Shown here piece by piece: positions 9,185 through 17,282 of a DNA stretch of 64,000 nt (the stretch's first letter is position 1; each line of letters opens with the position of its first letter). The translations under genes and the position numbers were made by a program. The notes under the pieces were generated by a model. That model had not been told where the DNA came from and did no database searches. It worked only from the letters and a program-made list of their open reading frames with translations. Origin of the DNA: Methanoculleus chikugoensis (GTDB taxonomy: Archaea; Halobacteriota; Methanomicrobia; Methanomicrobiales; Methanoculleaceae); the NCBI RefSeq assembly GCF_019669965.1, contig NZ_AP019781.1, positions 2,357,092 through 2,421,091 of the forward strand, written 5' to 3'.

Positions 9185-9590
9185 CTCGTCTTCCTCCATA
9201 ACCCCCGCATATCCATCGGCACGGGCATCTCCGGCAGTACGGCGGCACGGACGGCGAACCTTGCAGTCCCCCCGCACCCCGGAAAACCGGGGGTTGCTCC
9301 CCATGCCGGTCACGCCACAAAAACTTAACGGCCGGCAGACGAATTTGCAAAGAGCAATCCTCAAACCCGCGTCGAGAGCAGTTCCGATGACACCGGTGGA
9401 TAATCCGGGCCGGCACCGTTCCGGCTCTCCGGAGGACCGCAACGTATACATCACCGGAGGTGTTGCTGCACGAGAAGGCGACCGGGATGACCAGGGCAAC
9501 CGGGTACGAAATGTTAAGTATGCCGGCTCGAGAGAGGGGCGCGGATGGTGACCGGCCATCCGACAGACCAGACTGCAGGAGGCAAGGATC
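9185..9590. promoter_or_regulatory. divergent promoter region, ferritin-like protein / hsp20
   Basis: 406 bases with no convincing gene. TTAAGTATG preceded by CGAAATG (about 9510-9522) is a candidate BRE/TATA for hsp20. AAACTTAACG near 9320 reads as CGTTAAGTTT on the minus strand and may serve the ferritin-like gene, which would give it a leader of over 100 bases. Nothing else stands out. Confidence 0.4.
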
Positions 9591-10064
9591 GTGACAGGAA
9601 GAGAAGACGACTCCTCCGGCCCCGGGCGGCGGCAGGAAGGGGATCAGAGAGCGAACAATCGGGAGGGCGGGGAAAGAGGCGAGTTGCCGCCGGTCTCACG
9701 CGGCGGCAGCCGCGACTTCCCCGGCCTCTCTGCGGAATTCCGGGTCGACATTCTCGAACACGGCGACGAGGTGATCGTCGTTGCGGAATTGCCCGGCGCA
9801 GAAAAGGACGAGATCCGGATCAACCTGCTGAACCCTCAGATTCTGCGAATAACGGCGAGGCGCGCCGGGCCGGTCGAGGAGGAGCCGGGGAAGTACTACG
9901 TCCACGAACGCGGAGACGGCACCCTGAGCCGGATGATACGCCTGCCCGCGAGCGTGGTAGAAGAAGGCGCCGGGACCAGGTTCAAGAACGGCGTCCTCGA
10001 AATCCGCCTGAAGAAGATGAGGAGACGGTCCGGACCCGGCGGCAAGAAGATCCCCATCGGGTGA
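9591..10064 (+). CDS. Hsp20/alpha-crystallin small heat-shock protein
   Basis: 157 aa ATP-independent holdase chaperone. Residues 1-45 are a disordered, charged N-terminal arm. The alpha-crystallin domain follows from about residue 48, with FRVDILEHGDEVIVVAELPG, the NPQILRITARR strand and the conserved FKNGVLEIRLKK near residue 132. The C-terminal KKIPIG supplies the I-x-I/V-type anchor that docks neighbouring subunits. It starts with GTG at 9591, with AGGAGG eight bases upstream. It converges on the trehalose synthase-like gene. Confidence 0.93.
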   Translation: MTGREDDSSGPGRRQEGDQRANNREGGERGELPPVSRGGSRDFPGLSAEFRVDILEHGDEVIVVAELPGAEKDEIRINLLNPQILRITARRAGPVEEEPGKYYVHERGDGTLSRMIRLPASVVEEGAGTRFKNGVLEIRLKKMRRRSGPGGKKIPIG

Positions 10065-10120
10065 CGATGCCGACGCGGGCAGGTGCACCGCCGGAGTGTA
10101 GCGGCCGGAGCGGGCACGCA

Positions 10121-11449
10121 TCAGTGCCGGGCCGCGCACCCGGCCATCCGGGTCGTCACCACCTGTGGGTGGTAGCAGATGACGCTGTCCCGGGCGGTGA
10201 TCCTGCCGTTGACCACCTGATCGATGGCGGTGAGGTGATCCTGCACGCCCCGGGTGAGGAGATAGTACTCCCGCACGAACTCTCTCCCTCGTGCACCCAT
10301 CTCGTGAGCCAACTCCGGGTTCCGGAGAAGATGGAGGATCTGGTCGGCGGTCTCCCGGATCGTCGAGACCAGGTAGCCGTTCCAGCCGTCGCGGATCTGG
10401 AGCGGTATGCCGCCGACGCTCCCGGCGACGACGGGTTTCTCCTTCCAGAGCCCTTCGGTCACCGTCAGCCCGAACCCCTCTTTGATGGACTTCTGGACGA
10501 TCACGTCGGACGCCCGCTGGATAGCGTTGATCTCGCGGTGGCTGTCCGGCGGGAGGTCGAGGATATGGATATCGGGATCGTCCTCGGCCGTCTCACGGAC
10601 CTCGCGCAGGACGATGAAACATTCCGGGTCGTCACACGCCCGCCCGCCGACGAGGACGAGCTGGCAGGGTATCTTCCGGCGAACCATCTTGAACGCCTGA
10701 ATGACCCCGACCGGGTCTTTGAAGGCGTCGTACCGGGAGACCTGGGTGACGATCGGCTTTTCCGGGTCGATGCCGTACTTCGCGAGGGTAGCATCGATCT
10801 CGGATACGGGGAGATCACGGTTCTTCTCGGATAGGGGATCGATGAACGGCGGGATGATGAAACTCGGCACGTTCCAGAGAGGAAGATACTGGAAACTGGA
10901 GAATATGCCGGCGTGGTACTTCTCGACCAGCCTGCGCAGGATGTTGCCGATGCTCCCGACGGTCGTGGTGGGCACCGTCTCCAGCTGGACGTGACACCGC
11001 CAGAGTAGCCTCTTTCGTTCGAGTTCCCGGTTCGTCAGGAACTCGACGAGGCCGAGCGGCTGAGGATCGTGAATGGTCACGACGTCGGAATCGTCCTCGA
11101 TCAACCCTTCGTTCTGCCGCTGGGCCTCCCAGTATGTCTCGATCATCTCCGGTGAGAACCCGCCTCCCCGGCCCTGAAGGAAGTTGTGGAGCGTCTTTGT
11201 CACGTCGAAGAACGCCGGTTCGGCCTCCATGACGCTCCAGGTTGTATCGAGGCCGAGCGCGTTGAGAAACGGAACGTACGAGATCAGGATCTCCGAGACG
11301 CCGCCACCGTAGCGGGTCGAGTTGATCTCCTGGATCCTGACGCCGGAGAGACGCCCGGCAAGTTCCTCGATCGCCGAAAACTGCTTTGTACCAGCTATCC
11401 GCTGATATTCCCTGAGAGAGGGATACCCGGGGAGATCCGTAACAATCAT
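10121..11449 (-). CDS. treT: trehalose synthase-type GT4 glycosyltransferase
   Basis: 442 aa from the ATG at 11449; an in-frame start at 11470 is possible. It resembles TreT, the retaining GT4 enzyme that joins NDP-glucose to glucose to make trehalose. The N-terminal Rossmann domain has INSTRYGGGVSEILIS (the donor/acceptor Gly loop) and VVTIHDPQPLGLVEF. The C-terminal domain has VTQVSRYDAFKDPVGVIQAF and the catalytic E-x7-E motif KEGFGLTVTEG. Trehalose as a compatible solute would fit the neighbouring hsp20, but the product is an inference. No trehalose-phosphate genes are nearby. It lies 82 bases downstream of the response regulator on the same strand. Confidence 0.8.
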   Translation of the reverse strand: MIVTDLPGYPSLREYQRIAGTKQFSAIEELAGRLSGVRIQEINSTRYGGGVSEILISYVPFLNALGLDTTWSVMEAEPAFFDVTKTLHNFLQGRGGGFSPEMIETYWEAQRQNEGLIEDDSDVVTIHDPQPLGLVEFLTNRELERKRLLWRCHVQLETVPTTTVGSIGNILRRLVEKYHAGIFSSFQYLPLWNVPSFIIPPFIDPLSEKNRDLPVSEIDATLAKYGIDPEKPIVTQVSRYDAFKDPVGVIQAFKMVRRKIPCQLVLVGGRACDDPECFIVLREVRETAEDDPDIHILDLPPDSHREINAIQRASDVIVQKSIKEGFGLTVTEGLWKEKPVVAGSVGGIPLQIRDGWNGYLVSTIRETADQILHLLRNPELAHEMGARGREFVREYYLLTRGVQDHLTAIDQVVNGRITARDSVICYHPQVVTTRMAGCAARH

Positions 11450-11552
11450 ATGAGGAACACTACCCGGCAATACGCACTCAACCGATAAAATGCCTTTCGG
11501 TGGAAGACAGGCGAACCCGGGAGGATGACGCGGAGATGCGTGCTAAACGGGG

Positions 11553-11978
11553 TCACCCGCTCTTGATCGGCAGGGTCCGACGAGCGTCGTCGTCCGTGCG
11601 AGAAGAGGCGTCCCGGGGAAGGGCCCTCTCCAGGGCGGCCTTCAACTCGGCAAGAGAGATGGGCTTTTCCAGGACACCGACGATATCGTTCGCATATCTC
11701 GAATACTCTTCCGGCCAGACATGTTTTGCGGTGAAGAGCAAGACAGGGATATCCCTGTATTCGTCATTTCGTTTGAGTTCTTCCAGGAACTGCCATCCGT
11801 CTATAGGAGACATCATCACATCGAGAATAATGAGCGCGGGCTTCTCTTTCTTGATCGCCCGCAGGGCATCCCATCCGTTGTGGACCAGGAGCGGTTCGCG
11901 GTCGATCTTCTTGAGCAGCAGTTCCATTACTTCCAGCGTCGGCAGGTCATCGTCGACGACCATAATCTTGTTTCCCAA
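11553..11978 (-). CDS. CheY-like response regulator
   Basis: 141 aa single receiver domain with no output domain. The acidic pocket is VVDDDLP (about residues 8-11), the phosphorylated Asp is in LIILDVMMSP (about residue 52), the Thr is in LLFTAKH, and the Lys is in VLEKPISLAEL. All key residues are present. The start is TTG at 11978, supported by GGGAGGTATGAATT immediately upstream, and lies three bases after the kinase stop codon. Translation is probably coupled to the kinase. The basic C-terminal tail (about 20 residues) is extra to the fold. It is the likely partner of the kinase ending at 11982. Confidence 0.92.
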   Translation of the reverse strand: MGNKIMVVDDDLPTLEVMELLLKKIDREPLLVHNGWDALRAIKKEKPALIILDVMMSPIDGWQFLEELKRNDEYRDIPVLLFTAKHVWPEEYSRYANDIVGVLEKPISLAELKAALERALPRDASSRTDDDARRTLPIKSG

Positions 11979-11981
11979 AAT

Positions 11982-13775
11982 TCATACCTCCCTTGGTATC
12001 CTGATGGTGAAGGTGCTCCCTTCGCCCACCTCACTCGTCACCGTTATGTCTCCCCCGTGCAACTTGACATACTTGTTCGCGATCGAGAGCCCAAGACCGG
12101 TGCTGCCCTCGGTGCAGGCCTGCCTGGCATCTCCTATGTAGAACGGCTCGAAGATCGATTCGATGATATCCCCGGGGATACCGATGCCATTATCACACAC
12201 CATAATATAATGATTCTCATTTGATCCCGTATACCGGATCCATACTTTCTCTGGCGGTTCATTATACTTAACAGCATTCGATACCAATCCTGTGACCGCC
12301 ATGGAAAGCCGGTCGGGATCTCCCAGGATACGGACGTTATCAGGTATTTCGTTGTAAATCAGGGCACTTTTCCCGTATCCGCCCTCAGAGACGGCGGCGG
12401 CAACGAGCTCGCGGAGCGGTATCTCCTGGACAGTCAGATCGACGTAGTCCATCGTGAGCAGACTGAGCTCGATCGCCCTCTCCACCACAGCCTGCTCCTG
12501 GTCGGCGCACGCAAGACAGGTCTTGAGGATCTTTTCCGTCTCCTTTGTGAGGCCGTAATAATCAGGATCTTCGACGATCATCCGGAGATAGCCGAGAAGC
12601 GGTTGCAACGGGGTGCGTAACTCGTGGGCCAGTTTGGTGATGAGCCCCTTCCACTGTTCGACTTCCCAGGAGAGCTGCCTGCACGCAAGCCTCTGCCGCC
12701 GCACCTCGGAGGTGTCCCGTGCCGAACCTACGACGCCCGTGAACGCACCGTCCACCCCGTTGTACGGTGCGATCGAAATGGAGAAGGTATGCCGGGTGCC
12801 TGCGATATCCAGATCGAGATCGTGACAGGCACTCTTCTGTTCTCCGATCACTTTCCGGATCCGTTCCATGCTCTGCGCGGCGAGATCGTCGGGAAGAAGG
12901 GCGTCCACACCCTTCCCGACGAGATCGTCGGGAGAGATCCCGTACTCGGGCGCACGAGCCCAGGTGAAATGCACGATGCAGCCCGCTGCATCCAGCATGA
13001 AGAAGATATCGTTTGTCTGCCGGATGAGGTCCAGCAGTCGCCCGTTCGACCGGATGAGCTCGTCGTTCTCGCCGAGAAGCCTGCCGGTGTCCACGACCGT
13101 ACACTCGAAGAGGTTCTCGGAGGGGAGAACCCTGCAGGAGAGAAGAACTCTCCTCGCATCACCTTTGTGCGTGTAAAACGTCATCTCCGCGTTTCCGACG
13201 TAGCCTTCCCGCTCCATCTCCTCGATGAACCACGCTTTGCCGGTCTCGTCCGCCCAGAACGCCTCTGCCGGGATGCCGACGAGCTCCCGGGGTGCATAAC
13301 CGAGGATATCAGCACACTTTCTGCTGGCGCAGACGACGCGGAGGGTTTCGGGGTCGCAGAGGAATTTCGCATTCCGGGTATCCTCGATGATCCGCCTGCA
13401 CCGGGAGGCGGCCAGGTGCGAATCCTGCGAAAAGAGCGTCGCAGCCCCGAAGACCCAGAAGAATATCATCGTGTGCAGCCCTGTCATCACGGGGTCGACA
13501 GCAAAGCCGAGCCCCGATAGGTACACCCGGATGATCACAAACCCGATAACAAGGAGCGTTGTCGTCCAGAACGCCTGCCGGGGGAACCAGAGGGCGACAA
13601 GGAGTATCGGGATGCAGTAAACCAGGGGACAGAAGAGCTGAGCGTTCACCGGTGTAGCCGCCGTGAGCATGAGCGATATTGCCGAGAACGAGACCACCAC
13701 GATCATCTTGACGATATCCGTCTCGGTAAAGAGATCCTCTCGAATACAGCTCAAGAAGCTCCGGTTCAGAGGCAT
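11982..13775 (-). CDS. membrane PAS sensor histidine kinase
   Basis: 597 aa. Residues about 20-120 form four hydrophobic segments (such as IVVVSFSAISLMLTAATPV and FCPLVYCIPILLVALWFP), so the sensor is membrane-embedded. Two PAS domains follow (about 135-245 and 255-375), then HisKA with LITKLAHELRTPLQPLLGYL (His near residue 392) and HATPase with NAVKYNEPP, DNGIGIP and GSTGLGLSIA. All catalytic boxes are intact. I chose the ATG at 13775: a CATATATAC TATA box at 13804-13811 sits about 35 bases upstream, whereas the in-frame start at 13841 lies before that promoter. It is translationally coupled to the receiver protein downstream. Confidence 0.9.
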   Translation of the reverse strand: MPLNRSFLSCIREDLFTETDIVKMIVVVSFSAISLMLTAATPVNAQLFCPLVYCIPILLVALWFPRQAFWTTTLLVIGFVIIRVYLSGLGFAVDPVMTGLHTMIFFWVFGAATLFSQDSHLAASRCRRIIEDTRNAKFLCDPETLRVVCASRKCADILGYAPRELVGIPAEAFWADETGKAWFIEEMEREGYVGNAEMTFYTHKGDARRVLLSCRVLPSENLFECTVVDTGRLLGENDELIRSNGRLLDLIRQTNDIFFMLDAAGCIVHFTWARAPEYGISPDDLVGKGVDALLPDDLAAQSMERIRKVIGEQKSACHDLDLDIAGTRHTFSISIAPYNGVDGAFTGVVGSARDTSEVRRQRLACRQLSWEVEQWKGLITKLAHELRTPLQPLLGYLRMIVEDPDYYGLTKETEKILKTCLACADQEQAVVERAIELSLLTMDYVDLTVQEIPLRELVAAAVSEGGYGKSALIYNEIPDNVRILGDPDRLSMAVTGLVSNAVKYNEPPEKVWIRYTGSNENHYIMVCDNGIGIPGDIIESIFEPFYIGDARQACTEGSTGLGLSIANKYVKLHGGDITVTSEVGEGSTFTIRIPREV

Positions 13776-13803
13776 AGACAATACAGTGAGTTTCCCGGAA
13801 GAT

Positions 13804-13811
13804 GTATATAT
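13804..13811 (-). promoter_or_regulatory. TATA box of membrane kinase operon
   Basis: TATATACA on the minus strand, preceded by TTCGAATTGCA. The predicted start site falls about 8-10 bases before the ATG at 13775, which decides that start codon over the one at 13841. Confidence 0.6.
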
Positions 13812-13963
13812 GCAATTCGAAATTATCCGGTCGATAACCAATACTGTTTCACAAAAACAAGTGCAATTCTTTGAAGTTTTGGAACTGTTACCGAATATTC
13901 CTCACCTCGCGAAGGGGAGACGGCAGGAGAGTCGGCCGGCCCGATACCGCCGTAAAAAGGAGC

Positions 13964-13969
13964 ATATAT
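13964..13969 (+). promoter_or_regulatory. TATA box of pyrimidine reductase gene
   Basis: ATATAT preceded by AAAAAGGAGC. It lies 29 bases before the ATG at 13995, so the mRNA is probably leaderless or nearly so. Confidence 0.6.
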
Positions 13970-13994
13970 GAAGATCGGCGTGTAACCCTAGATT

Positions 13995-14675
13995 ATGCGC
14001 CCGTTTGTCTTCGTCAACATCGCCATGAGCGCTGACGGAAAGATCTCGACGAGAGAGCGGCGACAGGTGAGGATCTCGGGTAACGAGGATTACCTGCGGG
14101 TCGACCGGATCAAAGCGGAGAGCGATGCCATCATGGTCGGCATCGGCACGGTGCTCGCCGACAACCCTTCGCTCACCGTCAAGTCCGCGGAACTCCGGGA
14201 GCGGCGGAGGGCGGCCGGAAAGGAGGAGAACCCCATCCGCATCGTGGTGGACGGCTGGGGGAAGACGCCCCTGGATGCGGATATCCTTCACAAGGGAAGC
14301 GGGAGACGCATCGTCGCGGTTTCACAGAAGGCACCCCAGAAAGCCGTAGATGACCTCGGTAAGCACGCCGCCGTCATCGTCGGCGGCGAAGAGACCGTCG
14401 ATCTTCGCGGCCTGCTTGAAGAGCTGCACCGGCAGGGCGTCCGGCGCCTGATGGTCGAGGGAGGGGGGACGTTGATCTGGACGCTTTTTGAGCAGGGGCT
14501 TGTCGACGAACTCCAGGCGTTCGTCGGCAGCATCGTCATCGGAGGGAAGGACGCCCCCACACCTGCCGACGGCACTGGTTTTCTCCGGGAGGAAGACTTT
14601 CCCCGGCTACGGATCATCGAGGCCGTCCGGCTCGACGACGGCCTGCTCGTACGGTGGAGCGTGGAGAGAACATGA
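13995..14675 (+). CDS. 2,5-diamino-6-ribosylamino-pyrimidinone 5'-phosphate reductase
   Basis: 226 aa, RibD C-terminal/dihydrofolate reductase-like fold without the deaminase domain. In archaea this enzyme reduces the ribosyl side chain of the GTP-derived pyrimidine to the ribityl form, on the route to riboflavin and the F420 chromophore. Signatures are RPFVFVNIAMSADGKIS, DAIMVGIGTVLADNPSLTV, IRIVVDGWGKTPLDADI, RRLMVEGGGTLIWTLFEQGL (NADPH-binding Gly stretch) and VDELQAFVGSIVIGGKDAPT. Its length matches the archaeal single-domain enzymes. No other riboflavin genes are close. Confidence 0.92.
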   Translation: MRPFVFVNIAMSADGKISTRERRQVRISGNEDYLRVDRIKAESDAIMVGIGTVLADNPSLTVKSAELRERRRAAGKEENPIRIVVDGWGKTPLDADILHKGSGRRIVAVSQKAPQKAVDDLGKHAAVIVGGEETVDLRGLLEELHRQGVRRLMVEGGGTLIWTLFEQGLVDELQAFVGSIVIGGKDAPTPADGTGFLREEDFPRLRIIEAVRLDDGLLVRWSVERT

Positions 14676-14768
14676 GGTGGGAAGGACCCGCCCGGTAACC
14701 CGGTTCAACAACAGGGGGAGCAAAGCGAGACGGGTATCCGGACGGTTCCGCTCCGGCCCGCTCGATAA

Positions 14769-14775
14769 GAAAAAA
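14769..14775 (-). terminator. T-tract after lipoprotein gene
   Basis: A short A-run on the plus strand reads as a T-tract on the minus strand about 12 bases after the lipoprotein stop. The upstream GC-rich sequence could also act for the convergent reductase gene. Confidence 0.35.
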
Positions 14776-14786
14776 GTTTGTTTCGG

Positions 14787-15257
14787 TCAGGGTACTACCA
14801 CAATCTGGTCTTTGACCTTATAGGTGCCTCCCGTGACGAGGGATACGGATATCTCAACCCGGTTCTCACCTTTTGCGTTCTGGATGATGATGTCGTCGCC
14901 GCGGATCGGCTGCAGGGTGTCGGTGATGACTTCCCCGGTCGACTTGGTCACGCGCACATCGATCTTCGTCACGTAATCCTGCCCTTTACCGCCGCTGAAC
15001 GCGATGTACAGGTCATTCGTGACCCGTGAGGGGTATCCGCCCGTAAGCTGGAACTCAACCTCCTTTCCCGGCGGTGCCGTCTGCGTCGGGCCGGGCGTAA
15101 GCGAGACCGGCGTCGCCGTGGCCGCAGGTGTCTCCCCGATCGTCGCCGTCGCCCGCGGGGTTGTGGGGTCGGCGTCGCCGCCTGTGCCGGTGCAGGCGGC
15201 GGAAAGCGAGAATGCGAGCAGAAGCACAATCAGAGCTGATAGCAACCTGAAGTTCAT
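14787..15257 (-). CDS. predicted secreted lipoprotein with Thr/Pro-rich linker
   Basis: 156 aa. Residues 1-21 are a signal peptide with a strong hydrophobic core (LLSALIVLLLAFSLS), ending in a lipobox-like SAAC with Cys22 as the likely lipid anchor. Residues about 23-60 are a Thr/Ala/Pro-rich low-complexity linker typical of archaeal cell-surface proteins. The remainder is a beta-rich domain with EVEFQLTGGYPSRVTNDLYI and a strand-rich C-terminus. The family is not recognised; similar short lipoproteins in methanogens are annotated only as hypothetical. The ATG at 15257 starts the signal peptide; upstream in-frame codons are not signal-like. Confidence 0.75.
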   Translation of the reverse strand: MNFRLLSALIVLLLAFSLSAACTGTGGDADPTTPRATATIGETPAATATPVSLTPGPTQTAPPGKEVEFQLTGGYPSRVTNDLYIAFSGGKGQDYVTKIDVRVTKSTGEVITDTLQPIRGDDIIIQNAKGENRVEISVSLVTGGTYKVKDQIVVVP

Positions 15258-15454
15258 AAAGCATTCATGCACATCAATGTATTTCACCCTTTCGCCACGC
15301 TCGCGGCACACCATGAATACGACAGTATAAATAACCCCCGACACCGCCGACCGGCAGCGCGAGCCGGAGAACCGTATCGGGCGGAAGAGAAACGGATTGC
15401 AGGACACCGAGATTCCGACGGGGTTTCGGAAGAGCAGAACCCCCCCATTAGAAA

Positions 15455-15463
15455 TATTTATAT
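15455..15463 (+). promoter_or_regulatory. TATA box of glutamate synthase-like gene
   Basis: TATTTATAT preceded by TTAGAAA. The predicted start is about 15482, giving a leader of about 27 bases that holds AAGGTG near the ATG at 15509. Confidence 0.6.
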
Positions 15464-15508
15464 TCTGTGGAAGGAACCTTCCTATCCGAAAATAAGAAGG
15501 TGCAGCCG

Positions 15509-17098
15509 ATGAATCTGCGAAGACCAAACGCTAACGATGCGACGGGAACGGCCAACCGCTCCCGTGACGTCGTTCCGATGTCCGGCATCTGCAGCCGGTG
15601 CGTCGACGGATGCAAAGGATCCTGCGAGATCTGGCTCTCCTCGTTCCGGGGCAGAGAAGTACTCTACCCCGGCCCGTTCGGCGAGATCACGGCCGGCGCA
15701 GATAAAGACTACCCGATCGACTACTCGCACCTGAACATCCAGGGCTACGCCCGGGGCGCAAAAGGGCTGCCGGAAGGCGTCGAGGCCAATCCCGACACCG
15801 CCGTCTTTCAGGGCGTCGATACCCGGACCGAATACGGGTGGGCGACCAGAGTGCCGATGCGGGTGCCGATCTTCACCGGGGCGCTCGGGTCGACCGAGAT
15901 TGCACGGGCGAACTGGGATCACTTCGCCATCGGAGCCGCTATAGCGGGTATCACGCTCGTCTGCGGGGAGAACGTCTGCGGCGTCGATCCGGGACTGGTG
16001 CTCGATCATGACGGCAGAGTCGCCCGGTCGCCCGAGATGGATCGCCGGATCGAGTCCTACAGGAAGTTCAAAGACCGCTACGGCGAGCTTCTGGTGCAGC
16101 TGAACGTGGAAGATACGAGGCTCGGGACCGCCGAGTACGTCTCCTCGAAGCACAACCAGGAGGCGATCGAACTGAAGTGGGGCCAGGGGGCAAAGTGCAT
16201 CGGCGGCGAGATCAAGGTCGGCAGCCTCGACCAGGCGAGCCAGCTCAAGGATCGCGGGTACATCGTCCTCCCCGACCCGGGGGTTCACGAGGTGCAGGCG
16301 GCCTTCAAGGACGGCGCCCTGAAGGAGTTCGAGCGGCACTCCCGTCTCGGCTTCGTCACCCGGGAAGAGTTCCTCGAAGAGGTCGACCGGCTTCGCGAGA
16401 TCGGCTTTAAGCGGGTCACCCTCAAGACCGGCGCCTACTCGGCCGTCGAACTCGCGATGGCAATCCGTTACGGGGCCGAAGCGAAGCTCGACCTCCTCAC
16501 CATCGACGGCGCACCCGGCGGTACGGGGATGAGCCCCTGGCCGATGATGAACGAGTGGGGCATTCCGACATTCTACATCGAGTCGCTTGCTTACCGGTTC
16601 GCCGAGAGGCTCCGGGAGCGGGGCATACGCGTCCCGGACATCGCCATCGCCGGCGGGTTCGCGGACGAGGCCAACGTCTTCAAGGGGATCGCCATGGGAA
16701 GCCCCTACGTCAAGGCAGTCTGCATGGGCCGCGCTCTGATGATCCCCGGCATGGTCGGGAAGAACATCGCTACGTGGCTTGAATCCGGCGAGATCCCCAG
16801 GACCGTCTCGAAGTACGGCAGCAGCGCCGAGGAGATCTTCGTCTGCTACGAGGAGCTCAAGGAGAGATACCCCGGCCGGATGAACGAGATCCCGTTTGGA
16901 GCAATCGGGATCTACACCTACGCCCAGAAGTTCAGAACCGGACTCCAGCAGATCATGGCCGGAACCCGGAACTTCAGCCTCAAGACGGTCGGCCGGAACG
17001 ACCTGATGACCCTGACCGAGGAGGCGGAAGCGGTCTCCGGCATCCCGTACGTGATGCGGGCTTACCGCGACGCTGCCGAGGCGATCCTCGACTCGTGA
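15509..17098 (+). CDS. FMN-binding glutamate synthase-like protein, stand-alone
   Basis: 529 aa. It corresponds to the FMN/synthase TIM-barrel domain of glutamate synthase without the amidotransferase domain. Conserved pieces are KVGSLDQASQLKDRGY, LLTIDGAPGGTGMSPWPM (FMN phosphate loop), VPDIAIAGGFADEANVFKGI and GSPYVKAVCMGRALMIPGM. The N-terminus has an unusual cysteine set, GICSRCVDGCKGSC (Cys near 28, 31, 35, 39), which could bind an iron-sulfur cluster or zinc. Neither the GltD-like subunit nor the glutaminase domain is nearby, so glutamate synthesis is not certain. The start at 15509 follows AAGGTG and a TATA box at a correct distance. An upstream ATG-like start at 15467 lies before the expected transcript start. 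Confidence 0.82.
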   Translation: MNLRRPNANDATGTANRSRDVVPMSGICSRCVDGCKGSCEIWLSSFRGREVLYPGPFGEITAGADKDYPIDYSHLNIQGYARGAKGLPEGVEANPDTAVFQGVDTRTEYGWATRVPMRVPIFTGALGSTEIARANWDHFAIGAAIAGITLVCGENVCGVDPGLVLDHDGRVARSPEMDRRIESYRKFKDRYGELLVQLNVEDTRLGTAEYVSSKHNQEAIELKWGQGAKCIGGEIKVGSLDQASQLKDRGYIVLPDPGVHEVQAAFKDGALKEFERHSRLGFVTREEFLEEVDRLREIGFKRVTLKTGAYSAVELAMAIRYGAEAKLDLLTIDGAPGGTGMSPWPMMNEWGIPTFYIESLAYRFAERLRERGIRVPDIAIAGGFADEANVFKGIAMGSPYVKAVCMGRALMIPGMVGKNIATWLESGEIPRTVSKYGSSAEEIFVCYEELKERYPGRMNEIPFGAIGIYTYAQKFRTGLQQIMAGTRNFSLKTVGRNDLMTLTEEAEAVSGIPYVMRAYRDAAEAILDS

Positions 17099-17210
17099 GA
17101 CGGAGCGCATCGAGCGGCGAAGAGCCCTCCCCGCCGGCCGCAGACCATGCCCCCGACACCGGGCCGGGAGAGGTTAAACAACCCCGGAAGATGCAAATGA
17201 CCTAAATAAA

Positions 17211-17218
17211 CATTTTTT
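17211..17218 (+). terminator. T-tract after glutamate synthase-like gene
   Basis: CATTTTTTAC lies in the A+T-rich spacer about 115 bases after the stop; a typical archaeal oligo-T terminator. Confidence 0.4.
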
Positions 17219-17226
17219 ACTAATAT

Positions 17227-17277
17227 TTTGCATTCACGATAATATTTAATGCAAAGAGTGCATCAGGAATGCCTGAT
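17227..17277. promoter_or_regulatory. double palindrome over epimerase promoter
   Basis: TTTGCATT (17227-17234) and AATGCAAA (17248-17255) form an 8-bp perfect inverted repeat around ATAATATTT, the likely TATA box. A second inverted repeat, ATCAGG-AATG-CCTGAT, spans 17262-17277, just before the ATG at 17283 and near the predicted start site. Both look like regulator binding sites. Confidence 0.5.
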
Positions 17278-17282
17278 ATACC

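Noticed and set aside
15482-17110. 542-residue minus-strand open frame
   Set aside because: Full antisense of the glutamate synthase-like gene, which has FMN motifs, a TATA box and a ribosome site.
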